From Bradyrhizobium iriomotense (lineage in GTDB: Bacteria > Pseudomonadota > Alphaproteobacteria > Rhizobiales > Xanthobacteraceae): 64,000 nt of DNA. The translations under genes and the position numbers were made by a program. The stretch is from contig NZ_JAFCJZ010000018.1 of NCBI RefSeq assembly GCF_018130765.1, forward strand, positions 1-64,000, given 5' to 3'. Of the stretch, positions 47,683 through 56,459 are shown piece by piece. Under the pieces are notes generated by a model, which was not told the DNA's origin, did no database searches, and was given only the letters and a program-made list of their open reading frames with translations. The first letter of the stretch is position 1; each line of letters begins with the position of its first letter.

Positions 47683-49635
47683 CTAGGCCGGCCGGAAGCC
47701 CGCCCGCTCCAGTGCCGCACGCGCCTCGTCCGAGCCCAGTGCATCCAGAAAGGCCTGCACCGCCGGTCGGTCTTTGCGCGCCGTCACCAAGGCAAAATCA
47801 TAATGCTCTTCCGCGAGCGGAATGAAACCGAGGCCGGCCGCATGGGCGACCGGCGCAATGGTCATGCCCCAATCGGCGCGATGCTGCGCGACGGCCGCGG
47901 CCACGGCGTTGTGCGAGCGCGGCTGGTTCCAGTAGCCCTCGGGCCGCGCACCGCCGAGCAGCCGGTCGATCAGGATGCGCGTGCCCGCACCCTGGTTGCG
48001 GTTGACCATGATGCAGGCGGAGTCGGCGAGCGCGGCGGCCACGGCCTCCTTCGCGCCCAGGCCCTCGAAGCGCGTGTCGCCCTTGCGGAAGACGATGCCC
48101 TGCATCCGCCGCCAGCCGGGCACGAGCTCGAGCCCCTCGACGAGATAGGGTGTGTTGTAGGTCTCGCTCTTGTCGTCGAACAGATGGATCGGCGCGAGAT
48201 CGCATTCGCCGCGCTTGGCCGCCGCAAGGCCGCCGATGCTGCCGACCGCGATCGAGCGCACGGCGAGGCCGGCATGCGCGAGCTGCGCGGTGACGAGATC
48301 GAGGCCGGTACAATGGCTGCCGACGATGACGAGATCGGGCACCCGCACATGCGGCGTGAACAGCGTCACCTCGGTTTCGGTCCCGGCCGGCATCTGGTCG
48401 GCGAGCGCATCGATGCGCAGGAATCCGTCCGCCTGTGCGAAGGACGTGATCGCGCCGGAGCCCTTGCCGGAGGGATAGGCGATCAGGTGGCCATCCTTGC
48501 CTTCGACCAGCGAGACCATAACGAATTCGGTACGGCCAAGCTCGGAGGCGATGCGGACCGGCACGGTCGCGCCGACCTTGGCATCGGAGCGCGGCGGCAG
48601 ACCGGCCATCCTGCGCAGCACCGGCACGATCATGTCGTGGAAGGTGAACATCGCCGAGGTCGGAAAGCCCGGCAAGATCACCACCGGCTTGCCGTCACAC
48701 ACCGCAAGACACAGCGGCTTGCCGGGCTTGAGCGCAACGCCATGCGCGATGATACCGGGCTGACCGAGCCGGCCGATGATGCGATGGGACAGATCGCCCG
48801 CGCCTTTCGAGGTGCCGCCCGACAGCACCAGCATGTCGGCGTCTTCAAGTGCACGCCGCATCGCAGCTTCGAGCTGGGCTTCATCGTCGGGGACGGCGCC
48901 GAGGAAGATCGCCTCGCCGCCGTTCTCGTCGATCGCGGCCGCGACGATCGCGCCGTTGGTGTCGTAGATTTCGGCTGGGGCGAGCGCCTCGCCGGGCTGG
49001 ACCAGTTCGTCGCCGGTGGAGATGACTGCGACGCGCAGCTTGCGCGCGACGGTCACCTTGGCAATGCCGCAGGCCGCCAGCATGCCGATCTCGCGCGATC
49101 CGATGATGGTGCCGGCGCGCAGCAGCGCCTCGCCGCGCGCGATGTCGGAGCCGGCGTACGACACGAACTGCCCGGGCGAGACGGCACGGCGGACGTCGAT
49201 CGCATCTAGGCCGGCCGGCTGGGTGTGCTCGACCATGACGACGGCGTCGGCGCCGCGCGGCAGCGGGCCGCCGGTGGCGATCGGTGTGGCGGTGCCCGCG
49301 GCGACCTGCATCCTCGGCGCGGTGCCGCAGTGGATGATCTCGGCGTTCAACGTGAGCCGAACGGGCGCGCCTTCACCCGCGGCAGCGAGATCCGCCGAAC
49401 GGACGGCAAAACCGTCGACGTTCGAACGGTCGAACGGAGGAACGTCGATCGGCGCAGTGATGTCCTCGGCGAGTGCCGCACCGAGCGCAGCCACGAGCTG
49501 GCGCATCTCGATCGGAAGCGCACGCGGGAACAAGGCCGCCTCGAAGCGCGCCAAAGCTTCCTCGCGCGAGAGGATCTTGAGGAACTGCTCCTGCTCGAGC
49601 GCGCTGCGGTCTGACGGTTTTGGGATCATGGTCAT
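47683..49635 (-). CDS. MoeA fused to a PBP-like ligand domain
   Basis: 650 residues. The first part (about 1-420) is a full MoeA domain with RSNVDGFAVRS, GPLPRGADAVVMVEHT, VISTGDELVQPG, LVLSGGTSKGAGDLS and LPGFPTSAMFTFHD. The C-terminal part (about 435-640) is a PBP-like domain with VIVGSHCTGLDLVTAQL, GSIGGLAAAKRGECDLAPIHL and NRNQGAGTRILIDRLLGG. Such a domain could bind molybdate, tungstate or a cofactor precursor. It starts 12 bases after the MoeA-like gene. The same C-terminal domain occurs in the HTH regulator at 51959. Confidence 0.9.
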   Translation of the reverse strand: MTMIPKPSDRSALEQEQFLKILSREEALARFEAALFPRALPIEMRQLVAALGAALAEDITAPIDVPPFDRSNVDGFAVRSADLAAAGEGAPVRLTLNAEIIHCGTAPRMQVAAGTATPIATGGPLPRGADAVVMVEHTQPAGLDAIDVRRAVSPGQFVSYAGSDIARGEALLRAGTIIGSREIGMLAACGIAKVTVARKLRVAVISTGDELVQPGEALAPAEIYDTNGAIVAAAIDENGGEAIFLGAVPDDEAQLEAAMRRALEDADMLVLSGGTSKGAGDLSHRIIGRLGQPGIIAHGVALKPGKPLCLAVCDGKPVVILPGFPTSAMFTFHDMIVPVLRRMAGLPPRSDAKVGATVPVRIASELGRTEFVMVSLVEGKDGHLIAYPSGKGSGAITSFAQADGFLRIDALADQMPAGTETEVTLFTPHVRVPDLVIVGSHCTGLDLVTAQLAHAGLAVRSIAVGSIGGLAAAKRGECDLAPIHLFDDKSETYNTPYLVEGLELVPGWRRMQGIVFRKGDTRFEGLGAKEAVAAALADSACIMVNRNQGAGTRILIDRLLGGARPEGYWNQPRSHNAVAAAVAQHRADWGMTIAPVAHAAGLGFIPLAEEHYDFALVTARKDRPAVQAFLDALGSDEARAALERAGFRPA

Positions 49636-49647
49636 GCCGAACCCATA

Positions 49648-50754
49648 TCACTCCCGCATCAGATAGGCATCGACGGGCGAGCCCGCTGCAAATCCCTCGT
49701 GGCTGGCGGGAATGAGCAGCCATGCATCCGCACGCGCGATGGCCTGGAACGGCCACTCCCCCACCGCAAGCGGCATCCAGGCACGATGTTCCTCGGCCAG
49801 CAGCGCGATTTCAGCGATGCCGACACTGGATGCGATTTTCCGCACGAGCGGCAGAGTGATTTGCCGGCGCGGCTGCCGCGCCGTCAGACGATCGATGAGC
49901 GGAAGCACCAGCGCCAGCCAGGCCGCAAGCGCATGATCCGGCGAGCCCGGCAGGGCAACGACGGGAACCTTGCCAAGCCGTCCGACCGCCGCGGTGCGGC
50001 CGGGCTGAAGCGCAATGCCATGGGCGAGCACCTCGCCCCGTAGCGCCAATGCCGTCACCGCAGCATCCTGGCGACCGAGGCCGCTGCCGCCGACCGTCAG
50101 CAGCAGGTCGCAAGCGGACGCATCGAGCGCATCGGCGATCGATGCGTCATCGCGCGCGGCAGCCTCAACCGTCTGCACATCCAGCCCAGCTGCTCGGGCA
50201 AGACCGGCGATCATATGCACCGTCGTCGTCGCACCCGGCACGTTGACGATGCACAGCCGCGCTCGCCGCACGCTCAGCCGGTCCACCACCGTGACGCCCA
50301 CGAGCAACAGGTCGGCCGGACCGATCGGGTATCCCTCCGCGCCGGCCGTCGTGCCGGCGGCAATGTCACCTCCGGCGCGCCGGATACCCTGTCCCGGCAC
50401 ACCCTCGGCCAGCACTTGCACAAGCGGCCCCGATATCTCGACTGCGTCGGCATCGAGCACGCAGTCGCATCCCTCCGGCATCGCATCGCCGGCATCGACC
50501 CAGACAGGGGCCGTCGCCAAAGGCAGCGGCGCATAGGCGGACGCGCCGACGAGATCGTTGGCGCGCAGCGCCCAGCCGTCCGCGGCAGCAATGTCATGAG
50601 GCGGATAGGCGGCCATCGGCGGCGTGCCCGCCGCGACGCAGCCAATGGCCTCGGACAGCGGCAATGCGACCGGCGCGACTGGATCAACGCCGCGCAGCAA
50701 CGCGGCGAGTGCGGTGTCGAGCGGCGTCAACGATGGCGGCAAGCGCTGGGTCAT
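49648..50754 (-). CDS. Divergent MoeA-like protein
   Basis: About 368 residues, shorter than standard MoeA. It keeps AADGWALRA near 60, MPEGCDCVLDADAVE, a central LLLTVGGSGLGRQDAAV and VVALPGSPDHALAAWLALV, but the usual DGYA and GGVS motifs are changed to DGWA and GGSG. I start at 50754 (MTQRLPPSL). It lies in the tupA operon, 12 bases before the MoeA-PBP fusion. It may handle a different metal such as tungsten, or act in a heterodimer with the fusion; neither is shown. Confidence 0.85.
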   Translation of the reverse strand: MTQRLPPSLTPLDTALAALLRGVDPVAPVALPLSEAIGCVAAGTPPMAAYPPHDIAAADGWALRANDLVGASAYAPLPLATAPVWVDAGDAMPEGCDCVLDADAVEISGPLVQVLAEGVPGQGIRRAGGDIAAGTTAGAEGYPIGPADLLLVGVTVVDRLSVRRARLCIVNVPGATTTVHMIAGLARAAGLDVQTVEAAARDDASIADALDASACDLLLTVGGSGLGRQDAAVTALALRGEVLAHGIALQPGRTAAVGRLGKVPVVALPGSPDHALAAWLALVLPLIDRLTARQPRRQITLPLVRKIASSVGIAEIALLAEEHRAWMPLAVGEWPFQAIARADAWLLIPASHEGFAAGSPVDAYLMRE

Positions 50755-50808
50755 GCGCCATGATGGACCATGCATCGCGCGGTTTGGCAACCGCAGGAGA
50801 TGACGATC

Positions 50809-51630
50809 TCAGCCGCCCGTCTTGTCCGCATTTGGAAAGAACAGCTGCTGGCCGTCGACCTTGTAGGCTGCGATCGCAGCCTGCCCCTCCGGCGAGATCA
50901 GCCAGTCGACGAAGGTCTGCCCCAGCTCCTTCTTCACGTTCAGGAACTTCTCGGGGCTCATCAGCATCACGCCGTATTGGTTGAGCAGCCGCTTGTCGCC
51001 TTCGACGACGACGTCGAGATCACCGCGATCCCTGAAGCCGATCCAGCTGCCGCGGTCCGACAGCACATAGGCATTCGCGGCGCGCGCGGCCTCGAGTGCC
51101 GCGCCCATGCCCTGCTTGGCCTCGCGATACCAGGCGCCCTTGGCGGCAGCGATGTCGATGCCGGCGACGATCCAGAGCGCGAGCTCCGCAGCGTGGGTGC
51201 CCGAGCGATCGCCGCGCGTCACAAACGGCGCGCCCTTGGCCTCGATCGCCTTGAGCGCGGTCGCGATGTCCTTGCCCTTGACGCCGGCGGGATCGCTCTT
51301 CGGCCCGATCAGCACGTAGTCGTTGTACATCACGTCGAAGCGCTTCGCGGCAAAACCGTCGGCGACGAATTTTTCCTCCTGCGGCCGTGCGTGCGTCAGC
51401 ACGACATCCGCCTCGCCCTTTCGCGCGCCGTCGAGCACCTCGTCGGCACGCCGCGCGATCACCCTCACATCGATGCCGGTCTTGTCGCGGAAGATCGGCA
51501 GCAGATGATCGAGCAGGCCGGACTCCTGCGTCGATGTCGTCGTGGCCAGAACGATCGCACGATCTTGCGCGAAGGAAGCAGCAAGGCCGCAGAGAAGCGC
51601 GAATGCAACGGACAGGCGGCGAGCGGCCAT
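50809..51630 (-). CDS. TupA-like tungstate/molybdate-binding protein
   Basis: 273 residues with a signal peptide (about 1-21). The mature start IVLATTTSTQESGLLDHLLP is the TupA hallmark (TTTSTQ). Other conserved parts are GEADVVLTHAR, PFVTRGDRSGTHAAELALW and YVLSDRGSWIGF. TupA captures tungstate for an ABC importer. Here no TupB permease or TupC ATPase lies nearby, so the partner would have to be elsewhere or this protein signals instead. It heads a four-gene operon and faces the HTH-PBP regulator. Confidence 0.9.
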   Translation of the reverse strand: MAARRLSVAFALLCGLAASFAQDRAIVLATTTSTQESGLLDHLLPIFRDKTGIDVRVIARRADEVLDGARKGEADVVLTHARPQEEKFVADGFAAKRFDVMYNDYVLIGPKSDPAGVKGKDIATALKAIEAKGAPFVTRGDRSGTHAAELALWIVAGIDIAAAKGAWYREAKQGMGAALEAARAANAYVLSDRGSWIGFRDRGDLDVVVEGDKRLLNQYGVMLMSPEKFLNVKKELGQTFVDWLISPEGQAAIAAYKVDGQQLFFPNADKTGG

Positions 51631-51958
51631 GAGCTGGTTCCTTTCGATATGACGCGATCATGATGATGGATTGCGCCGCACTCGTGACGCCAATCGCGCT
51701 GCCGTTCGGGATATTTCGGCAACGCACGACGCGGCACGGCGATTGCAAAACCGCCGATCGCATGCACGTTCGCGACAGCCGCAAGGCCCGCACCATCGAG
51801 CGCTTGAGGATCGTTCACCAAAGCAGAAATCGCGCGCGCGGATGTGTTGCAAAGCAACGAGATGATCGGGCATGGTTCCCGCGGACAGAAAATGAAATGC
51901 AGAATTCCACCTGCGACGAACGTCCAAAAAGAAGCAAGAATTTGCATAGGAATGCAGG
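51631..51958. other. Divergent control region tupA-like / HTH-PBP
   Basis: 328 bases between two divergent start codons. No gene seen. At 51732-51747 on the plus strand CGGCAC-GGCGA-TTGCA is one mismatch from the sigma-54 consensus. Near the HTH gene start there are repeats of a GCAGAATTCC / GGAATGCAGGATGGAATTCC kind, including a GGAATTCC palindrome at about 51962-51969, a candidate operator overlapping the start codon. Confidence 0.4.
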
Positions 51959-52852
51959 ATGGAATTCCTGACGACCAGTGAAGCCGCTGACTATCTCCGA
52001 CTTGGCGAACGCAAGCTCTACGAACTCGTCACCACCGGTGCGATTCCCTGCAGCAAGGTGACCGGTAAGTGGCTCTTCCCCAGGCACGAGCTCGACCTCT
52101 GGGTGCTTTCCGGCCTCGCGCGTCCGGCGGGCATGCTGACCACCGAGCCGCCGCCGGTCATGGGCGGCAGCCAGGACGAGCTGCTGGATTGGAGCCTGCG
52201 CGAATCCGGCTCGGGCCTCGGGTCGATGAGCGAGGGCAGCGCGCGCGGGCTCGAGCGCCTGCAGCGCGACGAGGTGATGGCCGTGGCCGTGCACTTCCAC
52301 AGCCTGGACGCCGCCGGCAATCTTGCCGCCGACGCCAGTGTGACGGCGCTGCAAAACGCTCCAGACCTTCATGACGCGCTGCTGGTCGCATTCGTGCGCC
52401 GCGAGCAGGGCCTCGTGCTGCCGCCGGGCAATCCGAAACGGCTGCACGGCCTCGCCGACGTACTCGCGGTCGGCGCCAGGATGGCGATGCGACAACAGGG
52501 CACAGGCGCGCAGATGCTGCTCGAGGCGTTGCTGAAGCGCGCGGACGCCACGACGCGCGATTTGCGCCGGGTGGAGGCGCCGGCCCTGACCGGGCCGGAT
52601 CTCGCCGAAATGGTCCGCGCCGGCCAAGCCGATTGCGGGATCGCGACGCGCGCGGCGGCGCGCTCGGCCGGCCTCGATTTCGTGCCGCTGGTCTGGGAGA
52701 ATTTTGACCTCGCGATGCGGCAGCGCAGCTATTTCCGCCCCGCCATGCAGGCCCTGATCCGGTTTCTCAGCGAAAGACGGCTGCGCCAGCGCGCCGAGGA
52801 GCTGACCGGCTATGACCCCTCGCCGGCGGGGCAGGTCCGCTTCGCGGCCTGA
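51959..52852 (+). CDS. HTH regulator with PBP-like ligand domain
   Basis: 297 residues. The N-terminal excisionase/MerR-like helix-turn-helix (TTSEAADYLRLGERKLYELV, about 4-50) is followed by a PBP-like domain (about 85-285) with MAVAVHFHSLD, AMRQQGTGAQMLLEALL and AGQADCGIATRAAARSAGLDFV. The same ligand-type domain is found in the MoeA fusion at 47683. It is divergent from the TupA-like gene, so it is likely a one-component sensor of tungstate, molybdate or a pterin cofactor. Confidence 0.88.
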   Translation: MEFLTTSEAADYLRLGERKLYELVTTGAIPCSKVTGKWLFPRHELDLWVLSGLARPAGMLTTEPPPVMGGSQDELLDWSLRESGSGLGSMSEGSARGLERLQRDEVMAVAVHFHSLDAAGNLAADASVTALQNAPDLHDALLVAFVRREQGLVLPPGNPKRLHGLADVLAVGARMAMRQQGTGAQMLLEALLKRADATTRDLRRVEAPALTGPDLAEMVRAGQADCGIATRAAARSAGLDFVPLVWENFDLAMRQRSYFRPAMQALIRFLSERRLRQRAEELTGYDPSPAGQVRFAA

Positions 52853-52955
52853 GATTGACGCCCACCCCTGAATAGTTGCAAAAGAAACCAATTCAGCCGG
52901 GCCATACCCGGCGAAGGCAACACCGGCCAACGCGCCGGATCAGGGGAGGACAAAC

Positions 52956-54170
52956 GTGAAGCGAGCGAGATTTGGACTGCCGGTCGCGGCCGCGCTGGCA
53001 GCGACCCTGCTGCCGGGCACCGCCATGGCGCAGGTGTCCGACAACGTCGTCAAGATCGGCGTGCTCACCGACATGAACGGCCCCGCCTCCGCGCCGACCG
53101 GCCAGGGCTCGGTGACCGCGGCGCAGATGGCGATCGACGATTTCGGCGGCACCGTGCTCGGCAAGCCGATCAGCATCGTGGTCGGCGACCATCAACTCAA
53201 GGCCGACATCGGCGCCTCGCTCGCGCGGCGCTGGTTCGACGTCGACCAGGTCGACCTGATCGTCGACGTGCCGGTCTCCGCGGTCGGGCTCGCGGTGCAG
53301 AACATCGCCAACGAGAAGAAGCGGCTGTTCATCACCCACTCCACCGGCACCGCGGATTTCCACGGCAAGTTCTGCTCGCCTTACGCGATCCAGTGGGTGT
53401 TCGACACCCGCGCGCTCGCGGTCGGCACCGCGGACGCCGTGGTCAAGCGCGGCGGCGACAGCTGGTTCTTCATCACCGACGACTACGCCTTCGGCCACTC
53501 GCTGGAGCGCGATGCCTCCAGCGTCGTCACCGCGAATGGCGGCAAGGTGCTGGGTTCGGTGCGGCCGCCGCTGGCAACGCCTGACCTCTCCTCCTTCGTG
53601 CTGCAGGCGCAGGCCTCCAAGGCCAAGATCATCGGCATTGCCGCCGGTCCCCCCAACAACATGAACGAGATCAAGACCGGCTCGGAGTTCGGCGTGTTCA
53701 AGGGCGGCCAGCAGATGGCGGCGCTGCTGGCGCTGATCACCGACATCCACGGCCTCGGCCTGCAGGCCGCGCAGGGCCTGCTGCTGACCACCTCGTTCTA
53801 CTGGGACATGGACGACAAGACGCGTGAATGGTCGAAGCGCTATTTCGCCAAGATGAACAAGATGCCGTCGATGTGGCAGGCCGGCGTCTATTCCAGCGTG
53901 ATGCACTATCTCAACGCCATCAAGGAGACCGGCACCGACGACCCGCTCAAGGTCGCGGCAAAGATGCGCGAGAAGCCGATCGAGGATTTCTTCGCCCGCA
54001 ACGGCCGCTTACGCGAGGACAATCTGATGGTGCACGACCTCTGGCTGGTGCAGGTGAAGACGCCGGAGGAGAGCAAATATCCGTGGGACTATTACAAGAT
54101 CCTCACGACGATTTCCGGTGACAAGGCGTTCGGCCCACCGGACCCGGCATGTGCGATGGTGAAGAAGTGA
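52956..54170 (+). CDS. LivJ-like ABC substrate-binding protein
   Basis: 404 residues, periplasmic-binding fold type I of the branched-chain amino acid family. The start is a GTG at 52956, fixed by GGGGAGGA just before it, followed by a signal peptide ending TAMA. Typical parts are VVKIGVLTDMNGPASAPTG, DQVDLIVDVPVSAVGLAV and WFFITDDYAFGHSLERDA. No liv permease or ATPase genes adjoin. In such soil bacteria these proteins often bind aromatic acids or amides; the ligand here is unknown. Confidence 0.93.
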   Translation: MKRARFGLPVAAALAATLLPGTAMAQVSDNVVKIGVLTDMNGPASAPTGQGSVTAAQMAIDDFGGTVLGKPISIVVGDHQLKADIGASLARRWFDVDQVDLIVDVPVSAVGLAVQNIANEKKRLFITHSTGTADFHGKFCSPYAIQWVFDTRALAVGTADAVVKRGGDSWFFITDDYAFGHSLERDASSVVTANGGKVLGSVRPPLATPDLSSFVLQAQASKAKIIGIAAGPPNNMNEIKTGSEFGVFKGGQQMAALLALITDIHGLGLQAAQGLLLTTSFYWDMDDKTREWSKRYFAKMNKMPSMWQAGVYSSVMHYLNAIKETGTDDPLKVAAKMREKPIEDFFARNGRLREDNLMVHDLWLVQVKTPEESKYPWDYYKILTTISGDKAFGPPDPACAMVKK

Positions 54171-54201
54171 CGATCGGCGAGTAAGAGGCCGCGATGACGG
54201 T

Positions 54202-54404
54202 GCACCCTCTCCCCTTGTGGGAGAGGGTGGATTCGCGAAGCGAAGCCGGGTGAGGGGTTGTCTCCGCGAACTTCTCTCTCGCAGCTGAATTCCCGGAGAG
54301 ATACCCCTCATCCGGCGCCATAGCCGAAGCTTCGCTTCGGCGTCCTTAAGAACGACGGCCAAAGGCCGCCTATGCCACCTTCTCCCACAAGGGGAGAAGG
54401 GAAG
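54202..54404. repeat. Large palindromic intergenic repeat, copy B
   Basis: Shares with copy A (11557-11714) the outer arms CCTCTCCCCTTGTGGGAGAGG / CTTCTCCCACAAGGGGAGAAG (each about 20 bases) and the inner GGTGAGGGGT and ACCCCTCATCCGGCGC. Differs by an extra piece of about 55 bases (54322-54376) with its own hairpins (CCGAAGCTTCGCTTCGG, CGGCCAAAGGCCG). It lies between the convergent LivJ-like and TAXI-type genes. Confidence 0.9.
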
Positions 54405-54412
54405 TAAGAGAG

Positions 54413-55378
54413 CTATTTCACCACGCCGATCTCGCGAAAATACTTCATCACACCCGGATGAATCAGCTCCGGCTTCGGCACGGCCGCGACCGTGTTCGCG
54501 GCCGTGGTCTCGCAGGCCTGTGCGAGCTTCTTGCAGAAATTCGCCTCGGCACCGTGCAGCGTCTTCGCCAGCCGATAGGCGACATCGTCGGGCAGATCCT
54601 CGCGTGTCAGCACAAAGCTCCACGAGCCGAGCGAGGCAATCGGCTCGGACTGCTTCGGGTAGCTGCCGGCCGGCACAGTGAGTGGCTTCAGGAACGCATG
54701 CTTGGCGCGGATGCGGGTGATCTCCTCCGCGCTTGGAGCGATGAAGCGCGCGCCTGACGCGCTCGAGGCCACTGCGGCAAAGCCGGGCCAGCCGATGCCG
54801 GCGCCCCAGAGCGCTGCGACGCGGCCGTCTTCGACCATCGCGGGGCCATCGCCGGCGCGGTCGAGATAGACGGCCTTGAAGTCCTCGTCCTGCTTCAGAC
54901 CAAGCCCATCGAGCACATAGCGCGCCAGGATCGGCAGGCCCGAGCCCTTTGCGCCGAACGCGACGGGCTGGCCGACGAGATCGGCAATCGTCCTGTAGGG
55001 ACTGTCCGCCCGCACCACGAACATGCCGGGGTTGGAATAGATCGCCGTGAGAATCTTCAGCCGCACCGGCGCGCGGCCGATGCCGGCGAAGGCCTCGTAG
55101 GCCGGCTCGCCCGCCACCAGCGCGAGATCGAGCTCGCCCTTCTCCAGCAGCGGGATGTTCTCGTTGCTGCCCTTGGTATTGCGCGGGACGATGGTGATGA
55201 CCGGATCGGCCGCATTCATCACCTCGGCGAAGGCGTTGCCATAGAGCGGGAAGCCGCCGCCGGGTGTCGCGGTGCCCAAGCTGAGTGTCGTGGTGGGAAT
55301 GGCGTTGCCTCCGGTTTGAGCGGCGGCAGGGCTGCCGAGCAGCGCCGCGGCGAAAAGGATAAGACGAGCGAATCTCAT
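54413..55378 (-). CDS. TAXI-type TRAP transporter solute-binding protein
   Basis: 321 residues with a signal peptide (about 1-21). The mature start TTTLSLGTATPGGGFPLYGNAFAE, seen in part as LSLGTATPGGGFPLYG, is typical of TAXI-family TRAP receptors, followed by ITIVPRNTKGSNENIPLLEKGELDL in the family pattern. The ATG at 55378 gives a clean signal peptide. No TRAP membrane genes adjoin. Ligand unknown; glutamate-like or other acids are bound in relatives. Confidence 0.9.
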   Translation of the reverse strand: MRFARLILFAAALLGSPAAAQTGGNAIPTTTLSLGTATPGGGFPLYGNAFAEVMNAADPVITIVPRNTKGSNENIPLLEKGELDLALVAGEPAYEAFAGIGRAPVRLKILTAIYSNPGMFVVRADSPYRTIADLVGQPVAFGAKGSGLPILARYVLDGLGLKQDEDFKAVYLDRAGDGPAMVEDGRVAALWGAGIGWPGFAAVASSASGARFIAPSAEEITRIRAKHAFLKPLTVPAGSYPKQSEPIASLGSWSFVLTREDLPDDVAYRLAKTLHGAEANFCKKLAQACETTAANTVAAVPKPELIHPGVMKYFREIGVVK

Positions 55379-55484
55379 GGTCGGTCTCGGCGGGTCTGCG
55401 TCAACACCGACTTGCGGCGATGTAGGCAGCGGCGCGTTTTTGTGAAAGCATGCCCCCAACGACAATAGAACAATGGGAGGCGTC

Positions 55485-56459
55485 ATGTTGCGAATTTTGC
55501 GTAAAACTGTTTTCGGGCTTGCAGTTCTCTTCGGTCTTTTCAGCACCACCCCTCCCGCCGCTGCCGGCTATCCCGACCGCCCCGTGCACTGGCTGATCGG
55601 CTTCGCCGCGGGCGGCCCGGTCGACATCGTGGCGCGGATCATGGCGCAGGCGCTCTCGGATCGGCTCGGCCAGCAATTCATCGTCGAGAACCGCACCGGC
55701 TCCGGCGGCAACATCGCGGCCGCTGCCGCGGTCAACTCGCCGGCCGACGGCTACACGCTGCTGTTCGTCGCGCCCAACAACGCGATCTCGACCTCGCTCT
55801 ACAAGAAGCTGCCGTTCGACTTCCTGCGCGACACCGTGCCGGTGGCGAGCATCATGCAGCTCACCAACATGCTGGTCGTCTCCAACGCGTTTCCGCCGAA
55901 GACGGTCCAGGAGTTCATCGACTATTGCAAGGCCAATCCGGGCAAGATCTCCTATGCCTCGTCCGGCAACGGCACCTCGGTGCACATGTCGGCCGAGCTG
56001 TTCAAGGCGATGACCAAGTGCGACATGATCCACGTGCCCTATCGGGGCTCGGCGATCGCCTTCCCCGACATCATCTCCAACAAGGTGCAGCTGATCTTCG
56101 ACAATTTGCCGTCCGCGCTGGAGCAGGTGAAGGGCGGCACTGTCCGCGCGCTCGGGGTGACCTCGCCGCAGCGCTGGCCGACCGTTCCCGACGTGCCCGC
56201 GATCGCCGAGACCGTGCCGGGCTTCGAATCGGTCGGCTTCTACGGCATCTCCGTGCCGAAGGGCACGCCGAGCGAGGTGATCGAGATCCTCAACAAGGCC
56301 GTCGGCGAAGCGCTCAAGGACCCGAAGGTGATCGCGCGGCTGACCGAGAATGGCGGCATCCCGAGGCCAATGACGCCCGCCGAGTTCGGCAAGCTGGTCA
56401 GTGACGAGACCGAGAAGTGGCGCAAGGTGGTGGAGTTCGCGGGGGTGTCGGTGGACTAG
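55485..56459 (+). CDS. Bug-family (tripartite tricarboxylate) solute-binding protein
   Basis: 324 residues with a signal peptide (about 1-27). Bug-family marks include YPDRPVHWLIGFAAGGPVD, NRTGSGGNIAAAAAVNSPADGY and the late VPKGTPSEVIEILNKAV. The ATG at 55485 has GGGAGG before it; the ATG at 55473 has none. There are no TctA or TctB genes. Ligand unknown. It is divergent from the TAXI gene. Confidence 0.92.
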   Translation: MLRILRKTVFGLAVLFGLFSTTPPAAAGYPDRPVHWLIGFAAGGPVDIVARIMAQALSDRLGQQFIVENRTGSGGNIAAAAAVNSPADGYTLLFVAPNNAISTSLYKKLPFDFLRDTVPVASIMQLTNMLVVSNAFPPKTVQEFIDYCKANPGKISYASSGNGTSVHMSAELFKAMTKCDMIHVPYRGSAIAFPDIISNKVQLIFDNLPSALEQVKGGTVRALGVTSPQRWPTVPDVPAIAETVPGFESVGFYGISVPKGTPSEVIEILNKAVGEALKDPKVIARLTENGGIPRPMTPAEFGKLVSDETEKWRKVVEFAGVSVD

